From the NCBI GenBank assembly GCA_003024985.2, contig PXIH01S0001432.1: a stretch of 10,994 bases of DNA. The stretch is one strand, 5' to 3'. The position numbers and the translations under genes were made by a program. This document shows, in pieces, positions 1 through 6,521 of this stretch (its first letter is position 1; every line of letters begins with the position of its first letter). Origin of the DNA: Euperipatoides rowelli (lineage: Eukaryota > Onychophora > Udeonychophora > Euonychophora > Peripatopsidae). The notes beneath the pieces are model-generated. The model was not told where the DNA came from. It saw only the letters and a program-made list of their open reading frames with translations, and made no database searches.

Positions 1-418
1 TTTAGGCAGTGTTTTCTTGTAAATCAACCTCTTTAATTCCACCTTTTGTGCCAAGTTAATGTGGACAAACTTGAATGCAATGTACGCAGATGGCCAAATT
101 GAGTATTGATGGCTCTGCTCTCTACACGCATACTGTGTAGACGAGAATTGTCTAAATACGGGCGATACAATCCACATTCTATACCGCGTTTTTGACAGCT
201 GCACATATATTTTTGTCATTACGAAAATGCTATGGTCACCAAACATAATCAGCTGGTTCTAATTTTAAAAAATATTATGTTTATTATTTTTAGTTAAGTT
301 TGATATTTCGAAGTAATTAAAAAAGGGTATGTTACATTAACTTACTTTGTTTTGAAATATTTATTTATTTGTTATATTAATTATTGATTGTATTAATTAA
401 TGGTGTGATGTTTAATAA
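1..418. other. AT-rich spacer, no gene seen
   Basis: I see no convincing coding frame, terminal repeat or RNA gene here. The right half (about 260-418) is especially AT-rich and leads directly into the small open frame that begins at 419. Confidence 0.5.
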
Positions 419-595
419 ATGAGAGGTTTTGCCGCTTTTAAAAACAAAATTCTCAAAAATAGATCCATTGAATTTTTTAAGAAACATTTAATTGAAGCAT
501 ATAAAAGTGATTTAAGATACCTTAATGCTGATAATTTTATAAACATTAGGGACACCAGTGTTATTAATATTGTTCAGAATGAATTTACTATTTAA
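419..595 (+). CDS. Small open frame, 58 codons, unrecognised
   Basis: An ATG at 419-421 opens a 58-codon frame that closes with TAA at 593-595. The product starts MRGFAAFKNKILKNR and continues with a lysine-, phenylalanine- and leucine-rich stretch (EFFKKHLIEAYKSDLRYL) that would suit an amphipathic helix, then ends NEFTI. I recognise no family. The amino-acid mix is less like random AT-rich translation than most of the surrounding frames, which is the only reason to list it. It could be a short remnant of a mobile-element protein, an exon with its ends misread, or chance. No splice sites or poly(A) signal fix its limits, and no upstream promoter element is evident. Confidence 0.2.
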   Translation: MRGFAAFKNKILKNRSIEFFKKHLIEAYKSDLRYLNADNFINIRDTSVINIVQNEFTI

Positions 596-959
596 TTTCT
601 TTTTCTTTTTCTTAAGCATTGCAATACAAAGACTTTGGAAGTATATTTCCAATATCTCTGTTGCAATATGTATGAATAATCTGAAAATGTTTACAAGTAT
701 TGTTTTATTTAATTTTTTTTTTGCATTAATTTAATATTGTGAATTTAATGACTACTCTTTATATAAATACAATTTACTTGCCCTTTTTATGATTTTATCA
801 CAAAATTCTCATAAGTAGACGTGCGTTCGCTGTAGTTCATCATATGTTGCTAGTTATATGTTCATATTTTGATATATGTAGTTGGCCAACTTCTATTTTT
901 TTAAATATTTTGATTTTTAATCCTAAAAATTTTTTTTTGAGCATTATATGTATTATTAA
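596..959. other. AT-rich spacer or interior of a decayed hAT element
   Basis: No coding frame is supported. Part of this stretch may be the interior of the hAT-type element whose right end lies at 1061. A sequence near 772-780 resembles the duplication expected at that element's left edge, but a matching left terminal repeat is not intact, so the left limit is unknown. Confidence 0.4.
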
Positions 960-1061
960 TTATATCCAACTATAAATTTGCGTTGAAAAATTATATGGTG
1001 CCCACCACCCTACCGGTATTTTAGAATGTGCTATAGGGTACAAAAAGGTTGGGAACCCCTG
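960..1061. mobile_element. Right end of a hAT-type DNA transposon
   Basis: The bases at 1043-1061 (AAAGGTTGGGAACCCCTG) match the well-known hAT terminal motif, which in the opposite orientation reads CAGGGGTTCCCAACCTTT. The subterminal stretch (about 985-1040) is richer in GC than its surroundings, as expected for the end of an inserted element. Just outside lies GTTTACTA (1062-1069), the probable right copy of an 8-bp target duplication. The best left candidate is around 772-780 and is imperfect. No transposase coding is seen, so this is a nonautonomous or decayed copy. It lies directly against the LINE fragment that follows. The terminus is seen in the sequence; the left boundary is inferred. 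Confidence 0.6.
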
Positions 1062-1070
1062 GTTTACTAG

Positions 1071-1548
1071 GTTTATAAAATTTGCCTCCTCAATCTCAAT
1101 AATCTCACTATCATTCATAATGTATTTAAACTTATTATTTCTACTAAAATGAACTATTTGGCATTTGGCTATGTACATTAAAATCCATCTGCCAAACCTT
1201 AGCCCACTTAATTTATCTAAATCACTTTGTACCAATAATGCCTCTTCAATACTATTAACTCTAGCAGCTAGTTTATTATCATCAGTAAATTTTCTTATTT
1301 TACTTATAATATTAATATCCAGATCATCAATAAATATTTTAAAAAAATCAAGGGTCCTAAAACTGACCCCTATGGAACCAACTTGACACTTCTTTCCTAC
1401 TAGAAAATTTACTATTAATAACTACTCTCTGTTTTCTTTCACTTAACCAATTTTGAATTCAATTTTATATATATTTCCATAAATACTTTTAATTTTAGGT
1501 ACTAATTTACCATGAAATTCTACTGCAAAGCATTTCTTTACCATTGAA
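1071..1548 (-). pseudogene. Decayed non-LTR retrotransposon reverse transcriptase (CR1/Jockey-like)
   Basis: This is a fragment of the reverse transcriptase of a LINE of the CR1/Jockey type, the enzyme that copies element RNA into a nicked chromosomal target. Reading the minus strand from about 1548 down, the order of conserved blocks is right: HGKLVPKIK, then NWLSERKQRVVINSKFS, then the SVLGPL block (about 1346-1370), then IFIDDLD, then the catalytic box FTDD (1278-1289; the usual form is YADD or FADD), then VNSIEEA, SDLDKL and AKCQIVHFSRNNKFKY. The frame breaks at least twice: once between the HGKL and NWL blocks, once before SVLGPL, so it cannot make an enzyme. The homology stops at about 1071, where the hAT terminus begins, so the rest of the LINE is either beyond that insert or lost. 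The amino-terminal endonuclease is absent. Confidence 0.8.
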
Positions 1549-2068
1549 AACGTAAATTATTGTTCAGTTGAAGACTTGTGCAGAAAAAAGTTTACGAAAG
1601 CTAAACAAATATTTAACAATGGACAAAACAACAAAGTTTTATAAATCTGTAAGTAGAACGTTTTGCTATTGCTAAAGCAGGTATGAAGATTTTTGATAAC
1701 AAAAATGTAAAAGCAAATAAAACAGATTCGTGTCTCTAGATGAAATCTGTATTCACCGAATAACACCAAAATCTTAGATTTGAAAAGCAATTGTCTAAAA
1801 ATAATAACACTAATTTTGCATGCCCCATACCTATAACTACAGTATATACAGTAGGCCTATGCCATATTATTTCAAACAAATTCCATGTAATTTGAGAAGT
1901 GATAGTAAATTGTGTTATTCCAAAAATGTTTACGCTAAATTAAATCCGTGTAAATTAAGAATTACCTATAAGTTATGCATCTGTTTTAATAACTTTTCCA
2001 GGAGTATTTGCAGTAAGAAGAATAAACAAATACGTTTAGCCTCAAGGGCTTAACCCTTTCAATTTGAT
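1549..2068. other. AT-rich spacer, no supported gene
   Basis: Open frames on both strands here (for example 1820-2053 plus) translate to tyrosine-, lysine- and asparagine-rich strings without domain character, as expected by chance in AT-rich DNA. The word AGTAGGCCTAT at about 1850 is seen in dispersed repeats of several aquatic animals, but I cannot assign it to an element. Confidence 0.45.
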
Positions 2069-2076
2069 GTTGGCGT
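2069..2076. repeat. Left target-site duplication of the MITE
   Basis: GTTGGCGT lies immediately outside the left terminal repeat and matches GTTGGCAT at 2330-2337 in 7 of 8 positions. Confidence 0.75.
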
Positions 2077-2329
2077 CAAGGGCGTCCGTAAGAGGGGGAA
2101 AGGGGGCAGTCACCCCCCCCCCTGGAAAAATGAGATCAACCAAAAATATAAGTATTTAATATAAAGTTGTCCAACTTTAATAATATTACAAGTGTGAAAA
2201 AAATATAGATTCGTTGACTTTTTTCCTTACAACCAAAAAAAAAAAAACATCAAAATGTTTACAATCAAAATCAAAATTTTTTGCTTCCCCCCCCCCTTCC
2301 CCTAGAAATTTTTTTTGTGGACGCCCTTG
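2077..2329. mobile_element. Nonautonomous hAT-like element (MITE), 253 bp
   Basis: The element begins CAAGGGCGTCC (2077-2087) and ends with its exact reverse complement GGACGCCCTTG (2319-2329), giving 11-bp perfect terminal inverted repeats. It is flanked by GTTGGCGT (2069-2076) and GTTGGCAT (2330-2337), an 8-bp target duplication differing at one base. An 8-bp duplication plus this style of terminus points to the hAT superfamily. Inside the termini, homopolymer runs mirror each other: a G-rich then C-rich stretch on the left (about 2093-2122) and a C run on the right (about 2287-2296), with A- and T-runs between. No transposase frame fits in 253 bp, so mobilisation would need a helper. The near-intact duplication suggests a fairly recent insertion. 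Confidence 0.85.
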
Positions 2330-2337
2330 GTTGGCAT
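2330..2337. repeat. Right target-site duplication of the MITE
   Basis: GTTGGCAT lies immediately outside the right terminal repeat and pairs with GTTGGCGT at 2069-2076. The single difference is a G-to-A change. Confidence 0.75.
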
Positions 2338-2468
2338 ATTTGCATTATACTTTTAAAGGGTGATATATACATTGAAAAGTGATCAAATAGATGGCAGAAA
2401 TGAAATTTTCAATCGTTCAAACTAAAAATTTATCTGCACTTTATGAGATTTACTTACCGATATACACT

Positions 2469-2474
2469 TTTATT
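2469..2474 (-). promoter_or_regulatory. Possible poly(A) signal, minus strand
   Basis: The minus strand reads AATAAA about 145 bases downstream of the stop codon of the acidic exon-like piece at 2616-2676. In DNA this AT-rich such hexamers are common, so it counts only as weak support for a minus-strand transcript ending here. Confidence 0.2.
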
Positions 2475-2615
2475 AGGCTGTATAGATCTACCTACAGTAT
2501 GCATGTGTTGTACACAATGCTTGTTAAATAAATAACACGGAATCAGAATAAAATAGAAAATATATTAGGCTATGTAGAAAATATCAAATGAGCTTTTCAT
2601 ATAAAAATTTATCAA

Positions 2616-2676
2616 TTATTGGTCATCTTCAACATCTTCCTCTTTAACTTCTTCTTTTTCTTGATTATTATTTACA
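2616..2676 (-). CDS. Possible terminal exon with an acidic tail, unrecognised
   Basis: On the minus strand an acceptor-like sequence (ATTTAATTTAG, ending at 2677) is followed by one base and then a frame reading VNNNQEKEEVKEEDVEDDQ before a TAA at 2616-2618. Short acidic, lysine/glutamate-rich tails are common at the carboxyl ends of eukaryotic proteins, and an AATAAA lies about 145 bases further on. The piece lies on the same strand as the exon-like segments at 3764-3968 and 4197-4295 and could be their last exon, but the phase does not match directly (the upstream donor leaves phase 0, this acceptor needs two carried bases), so another exon would have to lie between. A simple purine-rich run is the main alternative. 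Confidence 0.25.
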
Positions 2677-3763
2677 CTAAATTAAATTAATGACATTCAA
2701 TGGTCACTTATGTACTGTAATTAAAGTTAAGTGTAAGTTGAGCTTTTGAGACCGAATGAATTATTATTTTTGCTTTAAAGATTTATTTGGGGAAGGAAGT
2801 TTAAATAGAATTTTAAAGTGTGGATACAAATACAATATTTTATCTTGTTATAAGGAATTATTTATTTGTGTATGAACAAGAATTTTAAGATTTATTTGAT
2901 TATTTCTAAAAACTGTATCAAAGATGAACTAGCATGCTGTTTAATGGTAAATATTTCAGCTGGGAAAGAAATTTGCTTTAAAATTTGCTTCTTGCTGAAC
3001 TGTGACTTATAAAAGAGCATCCTTGTGGTTTGTTTTCATTTGAATTTTAAAAGACTGCAAAGAAAAATATATTATTTTTTTCTCAATCAACTTAATGTAT
3101 ATATTAAAAAAAAATTTGTGTATTAATAATAAAAGTCTGCCATGTTTCATTGCGTTGTGTCACTTTGAAAGAAAATATAGTAGTTATAGGTGTACATTAT
3201 ATCTGGTGTATACCTGCCAACTCTTATCTATTTTTACATAAAATATACGAAAGTTTTCTCTTTTTACGATTTTACGCTTATTAAATAATATTTTTTCTTG
3301 AATTTCAAAAAAAAAAATTTTTTTTAGAAAAAAAAAAAAATCTATATTTTCGTAACTTTTATAAGTCATTTGCAATAAATAGTGAGTGCATTTTAGTTTA
3401 CTATGTGCAGTCAGCTGAAATAAATATAATGTACTGTATGTTCATGTTTTATGACATAATTTACATGTAGTTAACCTTTTCTTTACCAGTGTTTCTTATA
3501 AGCAACATGAACTCTTTGTAGATATATTTCACATCAATTAATGAGAAGAAGTGGCTAAATCTAGATGTTTTATTTCAGCAATATGATGACATTCATGTGA
3601 AATTGGATTCAAGTAAAAATGGTCAAATAATTATTGTTTCATAAGCCATTAAAGTATAAACTTTGGGCTTTTCTTATTAATTTTGACTCCATTACTTGCT
3701 TCGTGACAGTGGGACTTCAGCACTGTTCTTCAGTAACCATTTTAAAATTTCTCACCCACTTAC
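2677..3763. other. AT-rich spacer or intron
   Basis: No plus-strand gene is supported. On the minus strand this would be intron if the exon-like pieces on either side belong together. An acceptor-like tract ending TTATTTCAG on the minus strand (about 3415) could start a further exon, but the frame after it soon runs into a poly-T/poly-A tract (about 3308-3342). That low-complexity tract also produces a phenylalanine-rich spurious frame. Confidence 0.4.
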
Positions 3764-3968
3764 TACAAATTTGTCATTAGGATCATGATAAAAATTCCAC
3801 ACTGTACCTAAAACATTACCTCTGAAGGAACCTATCCACTCAGTAAGGGCTATTCTTTGAAATTGAGGTAGAGGTATTTGATTCTGAGGTGTGAACGGAT
3901 TTGTAGTAATAATTTTAGGCTTAGGCATCAGGTTAATTGAATCTGATTTAAAATTATTGTGTTGCTTT
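3764..3968 (-). CDS. Likely internal exon of an unrecognised protein
   Basis: The minus strand is open for 70 codons from 3973 down to the splice donor, with a protein-like mix of residues: KPKIITTNPFTPQNQIPLPQ, then RIALTEWIGSFRGNVLGTVW, then NFYHDPNDKFVV. It ends exactly at GTA|GTAAGT, a consensus donor (exon end 3764); read-through meets TGA four codons later. An acceptor giving a phase compatible with the upstream piece lies at GGAAG|A (exon start 3968), downstream of a T-rich tract (CTTTTTTCTTT on the minus strand); other AGs nearby are possible. The stretch has less AT bias and more proline and tryptophan than surrounding frames. I do not recognise the family. It may be a host gene exon or a fragment of a mobile-element protein. 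Confidence 0.4.
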
Positions 3969-4084
3969 CTTCCTTAAAATATCCCACATAAAATCTCCCA
4001 AAGAAAAAAGTTATTTATGTTGCTCATCCATATTTTTCTTTATTTCTAGAACAACTTTTGGGTTAAAAGAAACTTCATTTGTAT

Positions 4085-4098
4085 CCCCCCCCCCCCCC
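4085..4098. repeat. Homopolymer C tract
   Basis: A run of 14 Cs followed by a pyrimidine-rich stretch. Such tracts are length-unstable. It lies in the putative intron between the two minus-strand exon-like segments. Confidence 0.9.
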
Positions 4099-4196
4099 TC
4101 CTCCATTAATTACTGTTCAAATTTAAATTTTGGGTACCTCCAGTATTTATTTTTAATAGAACAGTGGAATTGACTGTTGAGTGGAGTATTCCTTAC

Positions 4197-4295
4197 TTTA
4201 CTATAGTAGAAGGGACTGTGTCTCCCATAACTAAATTATCCCCACTAACTGACACCACTAGTTCTGAATAGAAACAAGTGTTGCTAAGTCTTCTT
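4197..4295 (-). CDS. Possible internal exon upstream of the 3764-3968 exon
   Basis: On the minus strand a frame reading RRLSNTCFYSELVV then SVSGDNLVMGDTVPSTIVK runs into the donor AA|GTAAGG (exon end 4197). The frame is in fact open from about 4417, but the distal part is hydrophobic, AT-driven and less protein-like; an acceptor-like AG at 4296-4297 would trim it. Leaving two bases (AA) at the donor, it would join in phase to the 3968 acceptor, with an intron of about 228 bases. The intron would contain a run of 14 Cs on the plus strand (4085-4098). No family is recognised. The pairing of this exon with the next is inference. Confidence 0.3.
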
Positions 4296-4571
4296 CTCAG
4301 AGATCCAGCAATGAATGAGAATTTGTTTGGAATTGAGAAAAAATATAAGTTTAAAATGTAGCATCTTAAAACGAAAAGATGAAAAATTGGCTTATTACTG
4401 TCAATGTATTGTAATATAGCCTAGTTATTTGGATATTAAACTTTTATTTAATTTAATCTGTTCTGTTCTTATATAAATATATAACAAATATCATCCAATT
4501 TAAGTTTTTTTTTAAAATTGGGTTGCCTAAAAACATAAGTATGAATAGCATATTGAAAATGAAGTTGGTGC

Positions 4572-5054
4572 AACCGGAAGTGGTACATGAAATGCACTTT
4601 TAGAGTGAAAAGCGGTAGTGATAGTATAAAACAAACTGGAAATACTGCCATCTTGGAAATTATTGGGAAAACTCAGTAATTTATTTGGAGTCGATTGGGA
4701 CAGGAAGTGACATCATATGACCAAAAATAATTTTTGACCAAAACCCGAAGTGGCATCATAAATCTTGAACCAGAAGGACTACCATCGTGAAATTAAACCA
4801 GAAGTCAGCCATCTTGGAAAGACCCATATCGGCCCAGAAATACTGGATGTGACATCATCAAACAGGAAGTGATGTCATAAAAAGATCTCATACTTTTAAG
4901 TAATAGTAACAGAAAGTTAGACATATTGGATTGGCCCAGGAATACCAGACATGGAAGGGGCTTCAAGAAGAAGTGATGGGCATTAAAAAAATCCAAATAC
5001 CTTTAAGGAACAGGAAGTCAGCCATCTTGAAAAGACCCAGATTGGCCCAGAACC
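4572..5054. repeat. Diverged repeat cluster, units of about 105 bp
   Basis: Imperfect copies of one unit recur through this stretch. The clearest pair starts at 4798 and 5011 (213 bases apart), sharing AGCCATCTTG, AAAGACCCA and GGCCCAGAA. A third, worn copy starts near 4909 (CAGAAAGTTAG, then ATTGGCCCAGGAATACC), halving the spacing to about 102-111 bases. Earlier partial copies are near 4634 (CTGGAAATACTGCCATCTTG) and 4768 (ACCAGAAGGACTACCATCGTG). Interleaved are GACATCAT or ATGTCAT words (4708, 4851, 4870). No coding is supported; the minus-strand frames at 4469-4651 and 4805-4996 are by-products. It may be an old tandem satellite-like array or an internally repetitive mobile element. Confidence 0.6.
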
Positions 5055-5240
5055 CATGTTTCCCCTTCTATACATTAAACCAACATTGAAGAACATCTAG
5101 ACTCTATTATATGCATGTAGTGTGATTAGACAACTTAAGTAACAGATTATAATTTCTGACTTAATTTTGGAGATGTTTTCAAGGCACTGTAGGCTATCTA
5201 CAACAATAATCAGAAAAATAAAAATAAAATATTAATACTT
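5055..5240. other. Spacer between the repeat cluster and the hAT remnant
   Basis: AT-rich sequence in which I see no gene, terminal repeat or RNA. Confidence 0.5.
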
Positions 5241-5757
5241 TAAACTTGGGATGGTGAACCTTTTTTCTGCCAAGGGCCATTTGGATATTTATAACATCAT
5301 TCGCGGGCCATACAAAATTATCAACTGTATTTGGTCAAAAATTTAATTACTTCACCCTTAATGTGATATCTGAAACTGTTTCTCTTTGGTGAGGTGTATG
5401 ATGTTAGCTGGTATTGATGATGTTGCTACTCACAACTGCTTTTCCAGCTTTGTGTTGGCCAGTCTGAGCATAGTCGGTTCATTGTGATGGTAAGTTTGGA
5501 AAAGAACTGCTTGCAGCAGTAAGTTCTGAACACAGATGCATATTTCAATGCATATCTCCTCAAAGTGGGAAATTCATCAATGCTTATGTAAAGTTTATAG
5601 AACTTATGATTCACATAATATAAATTTATGTTGCTATAAAAAAACACCTAGATTTATTGAATTTCGAGTCCCACCTGCGGTTACTTTGGCAGGGCCAGAC
5701 CAAATAAATTTGTGGGCTTTATACGGCCTGTGGGCCGGATATTCCCTACACCTGCTG
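5241..5757 (-). mobile_element. hAT transposon deletion derivative with worn terminal repeats
   Basis: The right edge on the plus strand (about 5722-5757, CGGCCTGTGGGCCGGATATT then CCCTACACCTGCTG) is, read on the minus strand, a hAT-style 5' terminus beginning CAG. The left edge (about 5241-5280, TTGGGATGGTGAACC then TTTTTTCTGCCAAGGGCCA) aligns to it imperfectly as the other end, and GGGCCA/TGGGCC words recur just inside both ends. Between them is only the carboxyl-terminal part of a transposase (5358-5647), so most of the gene has been lost. No clean 8-bp target duplication remains (TAATACTT on the left against TAAACCAT on the right is not convincing), so the exact ends are approximate. Confidence 0.7.
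5358..5647 (-). pseudogene. hAT transposase C-terminal dimerisation region, broken
   Basis: hAT transposases dimerise through a conserved carboxyl-terminal region. Here the minus strand reads DEFPTLRRYALKYASVF then RTYCCKQFFSKLTITMNRLC from 5579 down, the expected order of FP-x-L-R, the (T)Y-x-C-(E)QxFSKL signature and the R-L-x-(D) tail. In this copy the usual Glu of CEQ is Lys. A one-base shift near 5460 moves the frame to LANTKLEKQL, an in-frame TGA follows at 5430-5432, and then VATSSIPANIIHLTKEKQFQ ends ISH-TAA at 5358-5360, which looks like the family's natural end. The catalytic part is missing, upstream of 5600. It is dead but instructive, because the element's 3' terminus begins soon after the stop. 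Confidence 0.75.
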
Positions 5758-5944
5758 TAAACCATGCCAAACATAATATTATATATCTATCACATTATAA
5801 TCTTCAAAATATTTCCTTTTATCAGTATTAAATTTGATTGAATTCTTTAGTCATTATAGGCTAAAGCATTTTAAAATTACCCATAATATACAATATTATT
5901 TATTTAGGATTTTATAAATACATAATTATGTTCAGTAAATATAA

Positions 5945-5983
5945 TTTGAAATATAAAGGTATATTATACCTTTATATTTCAAA
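5945..5983. repeat. Perfect 39-bp palindrome, 19-bp arms
   Basis: TTTGAAATATAAAGGTATA (5945-5963) is followed by a single T (5964) and then its exact reverse complement (5965-5983). All 19 pairs match. Such a palindrome can extrude as a cruciform in DNA, or fold as a hairpin in RNA, though without a loop long enough for a typical microRNA precursor. It lies about 100 bases upstream of the eIF4H pseudogene. Confidence 0.9.
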
Positions 5984-6081
5984 AAAAGCTCAAATAAAAG
6001 TTTATTTAGATTCTGACGTGAGTGTGTATAGTGTATTAATGTTAAGCTTTAAAAGTTTTATTTTAAAACAATTTTAGAACA

Positions 6082-6521
6082 ATGGCAGCTCAAGTTACAG
6101 TTGGAGGTGGTGATGGACGTGAACGTTATGATGACAGAGGGAGCAAATCTCTTCCCAGAGAACCTCCATATACAGCATTTTTTGGAAATCTACCCAACAA
6201 CTTAATTGAGGCGATATTGATCAAATATTCAAAAGCATGAGAGTTAAAAATGTACGCCTTATTAGAGACAGAGAGACCGATAATTTCCGAGGATTCTGTT
6301 TTGTTGAATTTGATGATGCCAACTCCTTGAAATAAGCTTTAATGTTTGATGGATCATTGTATGAAGGTCGCATGCTGAAAGTAGTGATAGCTGATGGTGT
6401 ATCCAGAGGAGGAGGTGGCGGCGGTTTCTGGGTAGTTCAAGGTGGTGGAGGTCCCGGTGGTTTTGGCTAGGGATGTGGTGGTGGCGGCAGTGGAAGAGAT
6501 TGTTGGGAAAATGACGGGTGA
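6082..6521 (+). pseudogene. eIF4H-like pseudogene (RNA-recognition motif protein)
   Basis: eIF4H stimulates the helicase eIF4A during ribosome recruitment in the cytoplasm. The copy starts at ATG 6082 (MAAQVTVGGGDGRERYDD), with the eIF4H-specific lead LPREPPYTAFFGNLP containing the RNP2 motif. One base is missing near 6212, after which the frame resumes as [26 protein letters not shown] (RNP1 is FRGFCFVEF), SLK-stop-AL, MFDGSLYEGRMLKVVIADG, then a Gly-rich tail. In-frame stops are TAA 6333-6335 and TAG 6468-6470; the frame ends at TGA 6519. The whole RNA-recognition motif lies in one uninterrupted piece, which favours a retrocopy, but no poly(A) tail or target duplication is seen and an acceptor-like TTTTAG lies just before AACAATGG, so a decayed genomic duplicate is also possible. 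It cannot make a working protein. Confidence 0.85.

Noticed and set aside
1165-1386. 73-codon plus-strand frame
   Set aside because: Antisense to the LINE reverse-transcriptase fragment, whose conserved blocks read on the minus strand.
1820-2053. 77-codon plus-strand frame
   Set aside because: Tyr/Lys/Asn/Cys-rich translation of AT-rich DNA with no recognisable motif or splice context.
3184-3375. Minus-strand frame with a phenylalanine run, and a weak inverted repeat (ATAAAATATACGAAA against ATAAAAGTTACGAAA)
   Set aside because: The frame is driven by a poly-A/poly-T tract. The inverted arms match only partly and no target duplication was found.
4469-4996. Two minus-strand frames of about 60 codons
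   Set aside because: They lie on the diverged repeat cluster and its left edge, and their sequence follows the repeat words, not a protein family.
5536-5760. 74-codon plus-strand frame
   Set aside because: It overlaps the hAT remnant antisense to the transposase tail and runs out through the element's terminus.
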